A DNA stretch of 64,000 nucleotides, taken from CAVVJA01 sp963809815. Its GTDB lineage: Bacteria > Actinomycetota > Actinomycetes > Mycobacteriales > Jatrophihabitantaceae. The DNA lies in assembly GCA_963809815.1 (NCBI GenBank), contig CAWELM010000014.1, forward strand, positions 62,001 through 126,000, given 5' to 3'. Under the pieces are notes generated by a model that was not told where the DNA came from, did not search any database, and saw nothing but the letters and a program-made list of their open reading frames with translations. Numbering within the stretch: the stretch's first letter is position 1; every line of letters starts with the position of its first letter. The position numbers were made by a program, and so were the translations under genes. Of the stretch, positions 16,437 to 25,361 are shown in pieces.

Positions 16437-18164
16437 ATGAATGCACAACAGCCTTCGGGAATGCCGTGCTACCGGTATCGGCCGTTCCCAGCCGTCCATC
16501 TGCCCGATCGTCAGTGGCCGAGTCGCACCATCACCGCCGCCCCGCGGTGGCTGTCCACCGATCTGCGCGACGGCAATCAAGCCCTGATCGACCCAATGAA
16601 CAGCACTCGGAAGCGGGCCATGTTCGACCTCGTCGTCCGCCTGGGCTACAAAGAGATCGAGGTTGGTTTCCCGGCGGCGAGTCAAACCGATTTCGACTTC
16701 GTCCGCGAACTCATCGAGACCGACCGGGTACCCGACGATGTGCGCATCTCGGTGCTGACTCAAGCTCGCGAGGAGCTCATCGAGCGGACGGTGCAGTCGC
16801 TGGTCGGCGCCAAGCGGGCCAGCGTCCATCTCTACAACGCGGCCGCTCCGATGTTCCGGCGCGTTGTGTTCGGCTGGCCCGGCGACGGGCGGGCCGAATG
16901 TCAGTCCGTCGCCATCCAGGGCACGCAGGCGGTAGTCAAGTTCGCCGAAACGTATCTGCCGGAGACGGACTTCGGCTACGAGTACTCGCCAGAAATCTTC
17001 ATGGACACGGAGGCCGACTTCGCGCTTTCCATCTGCAGCGCCGTGATGGACGTGTGGCAGCCCGGACCGGACCGGGAGATCATCATCAACCTGCCGTGCA
17101 CCGTCGAGCGCAGCACGCCAAACGTCTACGCCGACCAGATCGAATGGATGAGCCGGAACCTGCCCCGGCGCGAGTACGTCGCATTGTCCGTGCATACGCA
17201 CAACGACCGCGGCACAGCTGTCGCCGACGCGGAACTGGCGATGCTGGCCGGGGCGGACCGGGTCGAAGGATGCCTGTTCGGAAACGGCGAGCGGTCGGGC
17301 AACGTCGACTTGGTGACACTGGGTCTGAACCTCTACAGCCAGGGCATCGACCCGCAGATCGACTTCAGCGACATCGACGAGATCCGTCGGACCGTGGAGT
17401 ACTGCAACCGCATCGGCGTGCACGAACGGCACCCCTACGTCGGGGACCTGGTCTACACATCGTTCTCCGGATCGCACCAGGACGCGATCAAGAAGGGGTT
17501 CGACGCGCTGGAGAGCGCCGCCGTCGAGGCCGGCCAGCCCGTCCGCGAGATGCCGTGGCAGATGCCGTACTTGCCGATCGACCCGAAGGACGTCGGCCGG
17601 TCGTACGAGGCAGTCATTCGGGTCAATTCGCAGTCCGGCAAGGGCGGCGTTGCCTACCTGATGAAGATGGAGAACAAGCTCGACCTGCCGCGCCGACTCC
17701 AGATCGAGTTCAGCCAGGTGATCCAACGGCACACCGAGGGCGCGGGCGGCGAGGTCGACGCCGCGCAGATGTGGCAGATCTTCACCGAGGAGTACCTGGC
17801 CCCGGGCGGATTCGAGCTGATCAAGTTCTCCTCGACGAGCAACGAGGGCATCGAGCGGATCACCAGCACCGTCAAGGCATTTGGCACGGTGTACGAGCTG
17901 ACAGGAGTAGGCAACGGTCCGATCGCGGCGTTCTGCGCGGCGATGTCCGACATCGACGTAGGTCTTGGTGGCACGCCCATCCGCGTCCTCGACTACGCGG
18001 AGCACGCACTCACGGCCGGCCGGGACGCGGAAGCCGCGGCCTACCTCGAGATCGAGGTGGGCGACAAGGTGCAGTGGGGCGTCGGCATCAGCGAATCGAT
18101 CGTGCAGGCGTCGCTGCGCGGTGTCGTGAGCGCGCTGAACCGGTACGTACGCGAGCGCGGGTAA
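16437..18164 (+). CDS. leuA: 2-isopropylmalate synthase
   Basis: The 575-residue enzyme condenses 2-oxoisovalerate with acetyl-CoA, the first committed step of leucine synthesis. The catalytic barrel begins TITAAPRWLSTDLRDGNQAL (residues ~27-46) and includes LSVHTHNDRGTAVAD (metal His pair) and GCLFGNGERSGNVDL. A C-terminal LeuA regulatory domain (~440-575) binds leucine. Length is that of the long type-2 actinobacterial form. AGGAG precedes the ATG. It lies downstream of the leader at 16310. Confidence 0.97.
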   Translation: MNAQQPSGMPCYRYRPFPAVHLPDRQWPSRTITAAPRWLSTDLRDGNQALIDPMNSTRKRAMFDLVVRLGYKEIEVGFPAASQTDFDFVRELIETDRVPDDVRISVLTQAREELIERTVQSLVGAKRASVHLYNAAAPMFRRVVFGWPGDGRAECQSVAIQGTQAVVKFAETYLPETDFGYEYSPEIFMDTEADFALSICSAVMDVWQPGPDREIIINLPCTVERSTPNVYADQIEWMSRNLPRREYVALSVHTHNDRGTAVADAELAMLAGADRVEGCLFGNGERSGNVDLVTLGLNLYSQGIDPQIDFSDIDEIRRTVEYCNRIGVHERHPYVGDLVYTSFSGSHQDAIKKGFDALESAAVEAGQPVREMPWQMPYLPIDPKDVGRSYEAVIRVNSQSGKGGVAYLMKMENKLDLPRRLQIEFSQVIQRHTEGAGGEVDAAQMWQIFTEEYLAPGGFELIKFSSTSNEGIERITSTVKAFGTVYELTGVGNGPIAAFCAAMSDIDVGLGGTPIRVLDYAEHALTAGRDAEAAAYLEIEVGDKVQWGVGISESIVQASLRGVVSALNRYVRERG

Positions 18165-18167
18165 CGA

Positions 18168-19538
18168 TCAGCGGATGCGCTGACTGGGTGGCGGGGCGAA
18201 GGGCCAGATCGGCCCGGTGATGTCCTGCCACTCGGGCAGGCTCATCCCGGCCGATTCCGTCGGCCACGCCGGCGGCGGCGGCATCGGGGCCGGACTGGGC
18301 GATCGGCGACGCGACGCCCAAGCCATCCCGCCGAGCACGGCGAGAACAGCGATGCCGACCAGGGCCGCCACCGTTCCGGCCAATACCGGCCCGCTGAAGG
18401 TGCCCGGCTCGGCACCTGCTTGGAACTTTCCCGGCGGCGCATTGGTCGTCGCGGCCGGCTGCGGTGCGAGCTGGCTGCTCGCTGCCGCTGCCGCTGCCCG
18501 TGCGTGCTCGCGGTCCAGGAAAGGCGCCAGCGCGTCATACACCGGGTTGGCTGCGTTGGGCGGTACTGCCGCGAGAACCGCCGGGCGGACGGCCAGCGCG
18601 CCGTAGCCATAGGCCGGGTCGTGCGTCGGTGCCCGGTGCTTGAGCGTGGCGAGGACGCGGGTGACAATCTCCCGACCGGTCAGCGACGGGTGCTTCGACC
18701 AGACGAGAGCCAGCGCCGCCGACGTGATCGCGGTGGCCTGGCTGGTGCCGTCTCCGAGGTATGCGGCTCCGGGAACTCGCCCGAGTGAGGCGATGCCTAT
18801 CCCAGGGGCGACAAGCGTCAGGTAGGGGTGACGTGAGGAGAACGGGGCCACCACGCCGTGCGAGTCGATAGCACCGACTGACACCACTCCCAAGCAGACG
18901 CCGGGATCCTCGACCGGACTGCCGCTCTGCCCGGAATTCCCCCCCGCCGCAACCACGATCGCGCCGCGCGCAACGGCGTAGTCGATCGCGCTCTGTTCAT
19001 CGGACGGACACGGGACGCTGTCCTCGGCGGGGTCCCGCCGGCCACCCAGCGACATGCTGATGACCCTGGCGTGATGATCGACGGCCCATCGGATCGCTTC
19101 CGGGACGTGATCAATGGCGCTTGCGTCCGAGGTCCCTTGAATGGGGACGGCAATCGGCAGCACCTGCGCGTCGGGCGCCAGACCGGTGATGTCCAGCAGG
19201 GTTGGCCGGGCCACCATGACCGAGGCCATGGCCGTACCGTGCCCGAACGGTTCCTGGTCCCGGTCCGTGCGGCCATCCCCGCCGGCGTCGCCGAAATCCT
19301 TGCCCGGCAGGATCTTTCCGGCGAGCTCAGGTAGCGCGGCATTAACGCCGGTGTCGATCTCGGCGATGATGACGCCCTGTCCGCGTGCGCCGGCCGCCCA
19401 GATCGCCGGAACGTTCCAGGCGTCGAACCACCACTCCGGTGCCTGCGACGGGCCCGGTGCTGCCCCGGCAGAGCCTGGCGTGACCAGGCCCAGCCCAGCG
19501 CACAGGGCAAGGATCACGCCAAGCCGGGCGAGTCGCAT
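18168..19538 (-). CDS. S8 subtilisin-like protease, mycosin-like
   Basis: A 456-residue secreted, membrane-anchored protease. A signal peptide (RLGVILALCAGLGLVTPGSAGA) is followed by the catalytic Asp in AEIDTGV, His in PFGHGTAMASVM and Ser in GDGTSQATAITSA. A C-terminal TM helix (VAALVGIAVLAVLGGMAW, ~405-425) and a Pro-rich tail end the protein. This layout matches MycP proteases of type VII secretion systems, yet no ESX gene is in the window. The ATG 19538 shares one base with the upstream gene's stop. Confidence 0.88.
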   Translation of the reverse strand: MRLARLGVILALCAGLGLVTPGSAGAAPGPSQAPEWWFDAWNVPAIWAAGARGQGVIIAEIDTGVNAALPELAGKILPGKDFGDAGGDGRTDRDQEPFGHGTAMASVMVARPTLLDITGLAPDAQVLPIAVPIQGTSDASAIDHVPEAIRWAVDHHARVISMSLGGRRDPAEDSVPCPSDEQSAIDYAVARGAIVVAAGGNSGQSGSPVEDPGVCLGVVSVGAIDSHGVVAPFSSRHPYLTLVAPGIGIASLGRVPGAAYLGDGTSQATAITSAALALVWSKHPSLTGREIVTRVLATLKHRAPTHDPAYGYGALAVRPAVLAAVPPNAANPVYDALAPFLDREHARAAAAAASSQLAPQPAATTNAPPGKFQAGAEPGTFSGPVLAGTVAALVGIAVLAVLGGMAWASRRRSPSPAPMPPPPAWPTESAGMSLPEWQDITGPIWPFAPPPSQRIR

Positions 19539-20500
19539 CACGACACGTCCCAGACGATGTCGGTCGGCGTGCGTGCGGACGCATGCGCCCGAATGACCAG
19601 CTTTTCGCGCTTCAGTGGTTCGGACGCTGGCTGGTTCTCGAACGTCAATACCGTATAGCTGCCGGTGACCGGCACCTTGCCCGTCACCTCGATGCGACCA
19701 TCGGCATCCGGCGCGACCGTCACAGTGAGCTCCGGGATCTCTTCGTCGATGTCCCCGCGGACGGTGCCCGGCACGGCCCGGCCGCCGGTCGGCATCGGGC
19801 ACAACGGATCCGGATGCGCACTGCCAAGGCACTTGCGAAGGGCGGCAGTCACAGCATCGTGCACCATCTGCTGTCCGACCGCGCTGACCGTGACCTCCAG
19901 CGGTGGCGTCGGGTGGGCAAAGCGAACGACTCGCCCAGGGAGGCCGGCGAGCTGTAGCGCCGGCGCGTCGAATGCAATAGGCACCGCGCCGGGGAAGACA
20001 AGCGGTCGGCCGGTCGGGATGACCGCGCCAGCGACGGAAGCACGACGTTGCGCACTCTTGAGGGTGAGATCGACCGGAACTGCGGTTTCCGTGAGTCGCC
20101 ACGACCGGCCGTGCTTGATCATCCTCACCTGATCGTCGACGACGTTGGGGGTGGTGTCGCCGGCGAAGGTGATCGCGTAATGCACGCTGACCGACGCCGT
20201 GTCGTGGTCTTGATCGATGGCTATGACGGATACCGGACCGATCCGGCCCACCTGCTGCTGAGCGCGCAACACGGGCCCGGTCAGTAGTTCACGCGAACCG
20301 TCCGGCAGAGCGCCGTAGCCGAGAGCGGCACGCGCGTCCCCGCGCGACAACGCCGCGAAGTAATCGCGCACCACCCGACCCGGCCCGGTCGACGTGAAGT
20401 ATCCAGCCACAGCCACGACCGTGCCGGCGAGCGTCAGCACGCCTGCCGCACAGACTGCGACCCAGAACGTGGTCCGTCGCGAGGCCATCACGGGTGTCAC
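19538..20500 (-). CDS. Membrane-anchored extracellular protein of unknown function
   Basis: A 320-residue protein with one N-terminal TM segment (FWVAVCAAGVLTLAGTVVAVA, residues ~12-32) and an extracellular part with an NTF2-like beginning (VVRDYFAALSRGDARAALGY). The GTG start overlaps the recR stop by 4 nt (GTGA), and its stop overlaps the protease start by 1 nt, so recR, this gene and the protease form one coupled unit. No named family recognised. An internal ATG at 20488 is an alternative start. Confidence 0.78.
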   Translation of the reverse strand: MTPVMASRRTTFWVAVCAAGVLTLAGTVVAVAGYFTSTGPGRVVRDYFAALSRGDARAALGYGALPDGSRELLTGPVLRAQQQVGRIGPVSVIAIDQDHDTASVSVHYAITFAGDTTPNVVDDQVRMIKHGRSWRLTETAVPVDLTLKSAQRRASVAGAVIPTGRPLVFPGAVPIAFDAPALQLAGLPGRVVRFAHPTPPLEVTVSAVGQQMVHDAVTAALRKCLGSAHPDPLCPMPTGGRAVPGTVRGDIDEEIPELTVTVAPDADGRIEVTGKVPVTGSYTVLTFENQPASEPLKREKLVIRAHASARTPTDIVWDVS

Positions 20501-21093
20501 TCGACGCGCCGCCGTCCGGTGAACGCCCGGCCTAGGGTGACCTCGTCCGCGTACTCGAGATCACCACCCACCGGCAGCCCGCTCGCCAACCGGGTAACGA
20601 TGAGGCCCATTGGCATCACGAGCCTGGCCAGGTAGGTCGCGGTGGCCTCCCCTTCCAGGTTGGGGTCAGTGGCGAGAATCAGCTCTTTCACCGTGCCGTC
20701 CCGTAGCCGCACCATCAGCTCCCGGACCCGCAGGTCGTCCGGCCCCACTCCGTCGATTGGGCTGATGGCCCCGCCCAGGACGTGATAGCGGCCGCGGAAC
20801 TCGCGGGTCCGTTCCACGGCCACGACGTCCTTCGGCTCCTCGACGACGCAGATGACCGTGGCGTCCCGCCGCGGATCACGGCAGATCCGGCACTCCTCCG
20901 ACTCGGCAACATTTCCGCACGTACGGCAGAACCGCACTTCGGCCTTGACCCGCTGCAGGATCGCGGCGAGCCGCTCGACGTCGACCGGTTCAGCGGCGAG
21001 CAAATGAAAGGCAATCCGCTGCGCACTCTTGGGCCCGATGCCGGGCAGCCGGCCGAGCTCGTCGATTAGATCCTGGACGGCGCCTTCGTACAC
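20497..21093 (-). CDS. recR: Recombination protein RecR
   Basis: A 198-residue DNA-repair clamp subunit that works with RecF and RecO at single-strand gaps. It has the N-terminal helix-hairpin-helix in LIDELGRLPGIGPKSAQRIA, a four-Cys zinc finger (CRTCGNVAESEECRIC, residues ~54-69), and a Toprim domain (~78-170; ICVVEEPKDVVAVERT). The start is GTG 21093, giving the standard VYEGAVQDLID N-terminus; the longer frame is rejected. Downstream of ybaB as in most bacteria. Confidence 0.96.
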   Translation of the reverse strand: MYEGAVQDLIDELGRLPGIGPKSAQRIAFHLLAAEPVDVERLAAILQRVKAEVRFCRTCGNVAESEECRICRDPRRDATVICVVEEPKDVVAVERTREFRGRYHVLGGAISPIDGVGPDDLRVRELMVRLRDGTVKELILATDPNLEGEATATYLARLVMPMGLIVTRLASGLPVGGDLEYADEVTLGRAFTGRRRVE

Positions 21094-21109
21094 GACGTGA
21101 TTCCGGACG

Positions 21110-21466
21110 TCAGAGGCCGGGCAGGCCCAGGCCGCCGAGTCCGCCCGCCCCACCGGTCAAGGGACCCATCTTCTCCCCAGCCAGCTCACCGGCCGCGCGG
21201 TTGGCATCGCGGACTGCGGCGACGACCAGATCCTGCAGGGTTTCGATATCGTCCGGGTCGATCACCGTCGGCGAGATGGTGACCGCGATCAGCTCGCCCG
21301 AGCCGGTGACGGTGGCCGTGACGAGACCACCGCCCGCGCTCCCCGTGACCCGTGCCTCCGCGAGCTCGGCCTGGGCGGCCTCCAGTTCCTGCTGCATCTT
21401 CTGGGCGCGCTTCATCAGCTGCTGCATGTTCGGCTGGCCGCCGAACCCGCCACCTCGGGAACTCAC
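21110..21466 (-). CDS. YbaB/EbfC nucleoid-associated protein
   Basis: A 118-residue DNA-binding dimer. The coiled helix NMQQLMKRAQKMQQELEAAQ (residues ~13-32) is followed by the central beta-sheet VTATVTGSGELIAVTISP and the C-terminal helix LVVAAVRDANRAAGEL, then a Gly/Leu-rich tail. GTG start at 21466. It sits 16 bp upstream of recR, the conserved pair; the usual preceding dnaX is absent here, where a glutaredoxin gene lies instead. Confidence 0.94.
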   Translation of the reverse strand: MSSRGGGFGGQPNMQQLMKRAQKMQQELEAAQAELAEARVTGSAGGGLVTATVTGSGELIAVTISPTVIDPDDIETLQDLVVAAVRDANRAAGELAGEKMGPLTGGAGGLGGLGLPGL

Positions 21467-21514
21467 CTCGGCTCCTCTCGTCCGACCCCAGGGTAGTCGG
21501 CGAAGGGCGAGCCC

Positions 21515-21763
21515 CTACCGGCTGACGGCGGCGCGGAAACGAGCCTCCTCAACCCGCCAGTACCCGTGCTCCCGACCGTCGATGAGAATGACCGGCACTC
21601 GGTCGGAATATTCGGCCTGCCGTGCCGGATCGGCGTCGACGTCTATCTCGGCATAGCGAAAGCCGACGTCTTGTGACAATCGGCGCAGCAGCATCTCCGC
21701 CTCCTCACACAGGTGGCAGCCGCGCCGGGTGATGAGCGTGACGTGGTGGTCAGCCGCTGGCAT
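21515..21763 (-). CDS. Glutaredoxin-family thiol protein
   Basis: An 82-residue thioredoxin-fold protein starting HHVTLITRRGCHLCEEAEML with the redox pair CHLC, followed by EIDVDADPARQAEYSDRVPVILIDG, including the cis-Pro. It is the DUF836/Rv0508-like group. It overlaps the end of the acyl-CoA synthetase gene by 14 nt and is likely cotranscribed with it. Confidence 0.9.
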   Translation of the reverse strand: MPAADHHVTLITRRGCHLCEEAEMLLRRLSQDVGFRYAEIDVDADPARQAEYSDRVPVILIDGREHGYWRVEEARFRAAVSR

Positions 21764-23294
21764 CGGCGGACCTCGCGGGGCGTAACCGCCATTTCATGAC
21801 CTTTCCGGTGACCGTGTGGGGCAAGGCGTCGACAACCTCGATGCGACGCGGCAGCTTGAACCGGGCCAACGACGTCGCCGCTTGGGCAAGCATCGCGTCC
21901 GGATCCAGCTCGGCGCCGGACACGGGCACGACGTACGCGAGCACCGCCTCGCCGGTTTCGTCGTCATCCACACCGAGCACGGATACTTCCGCGACGCCGG
22001 GCTGTGCCCCCAGCACGGCCTCGACCTCGGCCGGATAGACGTTGAACCCGTTGATGACCACAAGTTCAGTGGTGCGACCGACGAGGAGTAACTCCCCATC
22101 CTCGTCCCACAATCCGATATCACCGGTGGCGAACCAACCGTCCTCGTCGGGCCCGTCGACGCCATCCGGCCAGTATCCGGAGAACAGATTCGGCCCGCGG
22201 ACGATCAGCTGGCCCGGGTCGTCCTCGGTGATCGGCTCGCCGTCTGGATCGCGAAGCTCGACCTCGACACCGGGAAGTGGCCGCCCGATCGACCCGGGCT
22301 TGGCGTCTCCCGCATTCAGCGTCACAGCCGGGGCACACTCGGTCAGGCCGTATCCCTCGAAGAGGGCAACACCCTCCTCGGCATAGCGGTCGACGAGCGC
22401 GGGCGCGAGCGGAGCCGATCCGGACAGTGCGAACCGAACCGTCGCGAACCCGCGGTGAAAGTCGGGATAGGCCAGCCACGCAGTGAACATTCCTGGCGCC
22501 CCGATGACGACGGTCACCTTGCACTCGGCCATGGTGGCCAGCGAGTCGCCCGGATCGAATCGGCCGGCGAGCACGGCCGTCGCGCCGGCGTGCACCGTCA
22601 TGCCGAGGCCAACGTTGAGCCCGAAGATGTGAAACAGCGGCACGGGCACGTACCCGACATCGTCGCCGCGCATGAGCGGCGGCTGCACGGCCGACATCTG
22701 CTCGAGGTTCGCGAGCAGGGCGGCGGCCGAGAGCATCGCGCCGCGTGGGCGACCACTGGTGCCGCTGGTGTACAGGACAACAGCGGTCTCAGGGCCGTGG
22801 CGATCGCCGGCGGGATCTGGGCCGTCACCGTGGGCCAGCAGGTCGCCGAGTGTGGACCCTTCATCACCGGACTCACGCACGGCCGCAATGACTTGCAGAA
22901 CCGGCAGGCTCTCGCGCTCGCCCAATGCGGCGACCGAGTCGGTGACGAGCAGCGACGCGCCCGAATCGGTCAGCACATAGCGAAGCTCCGGCGTCGTATA
23001 GGTGGAATTGACCGGGACCGCGATCAACCCGGCCCGCAGCGCACCGAGGTACAGCGCGCTGAACGGAGCCCCCGAGCTCACCTGGATGGCCACCCGATCG
23101 CCGGCGGAAAGCCCCGCCGCGAGCAGCCCGCGTGCGGCCCGGGTGGTCGCCGCGTCCAATTCGGCCCAGGTCAGCACGGTCGCCCCGTCGATCAGGGCGC
23201 GCTGCTCCGGACGCTCGACCCGCCACCGCCGCACGAGCTCCGAGATCCCCATCGCTGGGTCCCGAGCCTGCGCGCGGCCCGTCTCCGCGGTCAT
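21750..23294 (-). CDS. AMP-dependent acyl-CoA synthetase/ligase
   Basis: A 514-residue ANL-family ligase that activates a carboxylate with ATP and joins it to CoA. Motifs: VVLYTSGTSGRPRGAML (P-loop, residues ~155-172), GYGLTECAPAVTLN, WFATGDIGLWDEDGELLLVG (Asp for ribose) and the C-terminal Lys in TVTGKVMKWRLRP. Substrate probably a fatty acid, but not resolved. ATG 23294 has GGAGG upstream. First gene of a pair with the glutaredoxin. Confidence 0.93.
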   Translation of the reverse strand: MTAETGRAQARDPAMGISELVRRWRVERPEQRALIDGATVLTWAELDAATTRAARGLLAAGLSAGDRVAIQVSSGAPFSALYLGALRAGLIAVPVNSTYTTPELRYVLTDSGASLLVTDSVAALGERESLPVLQVIAAVRESGDEGSTLGDLLAHGDGPDPAGDRHGPETAVVLYTSGTSGRPRGAMLSAAALLANLEQMSAVQPPLMRGDDVGYVPVPLFHIFGLNVGLGMTVHAGATAVLAGRFDPGDSLATMAECKVTVVIGAPGMFTAWLAYPDFHRGFATVRFALSGSAPLAPALVDRYAEEGVALFEGYGLTECAPAVTLNAGDAKPGSIGRPLPGVEVELRDPDGEPITEDDPGQLIVRGPNLFSGYWPDGVDGPDEDGWFATGDIGLWDEDGELLLVGRTTELVVINGFNVYPAEVEAVLGAQPGVAEVSVLGVDDDETGEAVLAYVVPVSGAELDPDAMLAQAATSLARFKLPRRIEVVDALPHTVTGKVMKWRLRPARSADASG

Positions 23295-23365
23295 CGTTAC
23301 CTCCGATCCGGGGCCTACACCTGAGTAGGCTGTGCACCTTAGTTCACGCGCGCGGGAGGTCAGCC

Positions 23366-24283
23366 GTGGCGGGTGCCCGTCCGGACCCGAAGATCGCTGG
23401 AATCGAGTACCCGAAAGCGCAGAAACCCCCAGAGCAGCCACCCGGCGCTGCGTTCTTCGACGTCGACAACACCATGATGGTCGGCGCCTCAATTTTCCAC
23501 TTCGCCAAGGGCCTCGCCGCGCGCAAGTTCTTCGATTGGCACGACGTGGCACGCTTCACGTTGCGTCAGGCCAAGCTTCGTACCCGGGGCGAGTCGAAGG
23601 GCGACATGCATGCGACGCGGGATTCGGCCTTGGCGTTCGTTGCCGGCAAGAAAGTGACCGATGTTGTCGCACTGGGCGAAGAGATCTACGACGAGACGAT
23701 GGCCGACAAGATCTGGTCCGGGACGCTCGCCCTCGCCCGCGCCCATCTGGCGGCAGGTCGTCGAGTCTGGTTGGTGACCGCAACGCCGCAAGAACTCGCC
23801 GAGATTATCGCGGACCGGCTGGGCTTGACCGGCGCGCTCGGTACGGTCGCCGAGACCATCGACGGCAAATACACCGGATTGCTGATCGGTGACGTGCTGC
23901 ACGGCGAGGCCAAGGCCCACGCCGTTCAAGAGCTCGCGGCCCGTGAAGGGCTGGATCTCGCGCAATGCTCGGCCTACTCGGACTCGATCAACGACATACC
24001 CATGCTCAGCCTCGTCGGCACCGCGGTCGCGGTTAATCCCGACTCCGCGTTGCGGGCCGAGGCAGGCGATCGGGAATGGGAGATTCGGGACTTCCGCACC
24101 GGTCGCAAGGCGATCCGGGTCGGCGTGCCCATCGCAGTCGGCGCGTCCGCCGTAGCTGGTGGGGTCGCCGCCGGCGTAATGATCCGGCGCCGCCAGCAAC
24201 TGCAGGACGAGCGGCGTCGGATCGCAGACCACCCGGTGACGTCGCGGCTGCCGGTTAGCGCCAGACGGATCGGCGCTGCATGA
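23366..24283 (+). CDS. HAD-IB family phosphatase, SerB1-like
   Basis: A 305-residue protein. HAD motif I is FFDVDNTMM (residues ~27-35), motif II LVTATPQEL, motif III with Lys GEAKAHAV and motif IV AYSDSINDIPML. The C-terminus has a TM-like segment (VGVPIAVGASAVAGGVAAGVM) then basic residues. Related to SerB1 (Rv0505c) and to lysophosphatidate-type phosphatases; substrate uncertain. GTG 23366 follows GGGAGGT. Its last 29 nt overlap the convergent acyltransferase gene. Confidence 0.92.
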   Translation: MAGARPDPKIAGIEYPKAQKPPEQPPGAAFFDVDNTMMVGASIFHFAKGLAARKFFDWHDVARFTLRQAKLRTRGESKGDMHATRDSALAFVAGKKVTDVVALGEEIYDETMADKIWSGTLALARAHLAAGRRVWLVTATPQELAEIIADRLGLTGALGTVAETIDGKYTGLLIGDVLHGEAKAHAVQELAAREGLDLAQCSAYSDSINDIPMLSLVGTAVAVNPDSALRAEAGDREWEIRDFRTGRKAIRVGVPIAVGASAVAGGVAAGVMIRRRQQLQDERRRIADHPVTSRLPVSARRIGAA

Positions 24284-25361
24284 GCAGCCGGTACAGCGTG
24301 CTCTGGATGATCTCGCGAACCCGATCGGTCAGCTCGAACACGAGCATCGGATCGTCGGCGCCGTGCACCCCGTAGTCGGACGTGGGGATCGGCTCGCCGA
24401 ACTCGATATACCACTTCACCGGCAACGGCAGCAGCCCGAGCGGGCCCAACCACGGGAAGGTCGGCGTAAGCGGAAAGTACGGCAGGTTCAGGAGCCGCGC
24501 GAGCGTCTTCGCGTTGCCCAAGACGGGGTAAACCTCCTCCGACCCGACGACGGAGACCGGAATGATCGGAGCGCCGGTGCGCAACGCGGCTGACACGAAA
24601 CCGCCGCGACCGAACCGCTGGAGCTTGTATCGCTCGCTGAACGGCTTGCCGATGCCCTTGAAGCCCTCTGGCCAGACGCCCACCAGTTCTCCCTCATTGA
24701 GTAGGCGCTGGGCGTCGGCGTTGCACGCGAGCGTGGCCCCGGTCTTGCGGGCGAGCGGGCCGAGCACGGGCGTCGTGAACACCAGGTCCGCGCCGAGCAT
24801 GCGGAGATATCGGTGATTCGGGTGCGTGACGTGCACGGCAATCGCTGTCATCGCACCGTCGATGGCCCACAACCCGCCCGCATGGTTCGCCACGAGAAGA
24901 GCACCGCCCTCTCGGGGCAGGTTGTGGGTTCCGATCACCTCGGTGCGGAACCAGGTGTGGTAGAGCGGCCGCAGTAGCGGCACGAGCACATTCTCGGTGA
25001 GGTCCGGGTCGAAGCCGAAATCGTCGACCTCGTACTCACCGGTGAGCCGGCGCCGCCAGAAGTCGACTGCGAGCGCGAGCTGTCGCTGCCAGTCCGAGGG
25101 CATGACCGGTGGCGGCGAACCGGCCGGCGGCTCGGGCGACCGCACGCCAGATGTCGTCTCGCCACCAGCGAGATCGACGCTCGACTCGGGCGGCGGCGCA
25201 GACGGCGGCTGGGCCGGTTCGGCCGCGGCCGGCGGCGGCTCGACCGCTTGCGCCGCCCCGGCGCTCCGGCGGCGGGCGGTCTCCGGCCTGCCGGGTTCGC
25301 TCGCTGATCCGCCCGGATTCGACTCGGACGGGACCAGCCGTAACACGGGTGCCTCATCCAC
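24255..25361 (-). CDS. Lysophospholipid acyltransferase (PlsC-like)
   Basis: A 368-residue protein. The first ~120 residues are Pro/Ala/Glu-rich and disordered. The acyltransferase domain has GALLVANHAGGLWAIDGAMT (site I), VGVWPEGFKGIGKPFSERY (site III) and PIIPVSVVGSEEVYPVLG. It is the Rv0502 homolog next to the epimerase. Note that the catalytic H-x4-D spacing is extended (HAGGLWAID). GTG 25361 has AGGAG upstream and overlaps the preceding gene by 8 nt, so it is coupled. Confidence 0.9.
   Translation of the reverse strand: MDEAPVLRLVPSESNPGGSASEPGRPETARRRSAGAAQAVEPPPAAAEPAQPPSAPPPESSVDLAGGETTSGVRSPEPPAGSPPPVMPSDWQRQLALAVDFWRRRLTGEYEVDDFGFDPDLTENVLVPLLRPLYHTWFRTEVIGTHNLPREGGALLVANHAGGLWAIDGAMTAIAVHVTHPNHRYLRMLGADLVFTTPVLGPLARKTGATLACNADAQRLLNEGELVGVWPEGFKGIGKPFSERYKLQRFGRGGFVSAALRTGAPIIPVSVVGSEEVYPVLGNAKTLARLLNLPYFPLTPTFPWLGPLGLLPLPVKWYIEFGEPIPTSDYGVHGADDPMLVFELTDRVREIIQSTLYRLLMQRRSVWR

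Noticed and set aside
16308..18005. Long minus-strand ORF opposite leuA
   Set aside because: Shadow of leuA in high-GC sequence; no domain pattern.
19539..20102. N-terminal extension of the S8 protease
   Set aside because: It overlaps the membrane protein gene and would bury the clear signal peptide starting at 19538.
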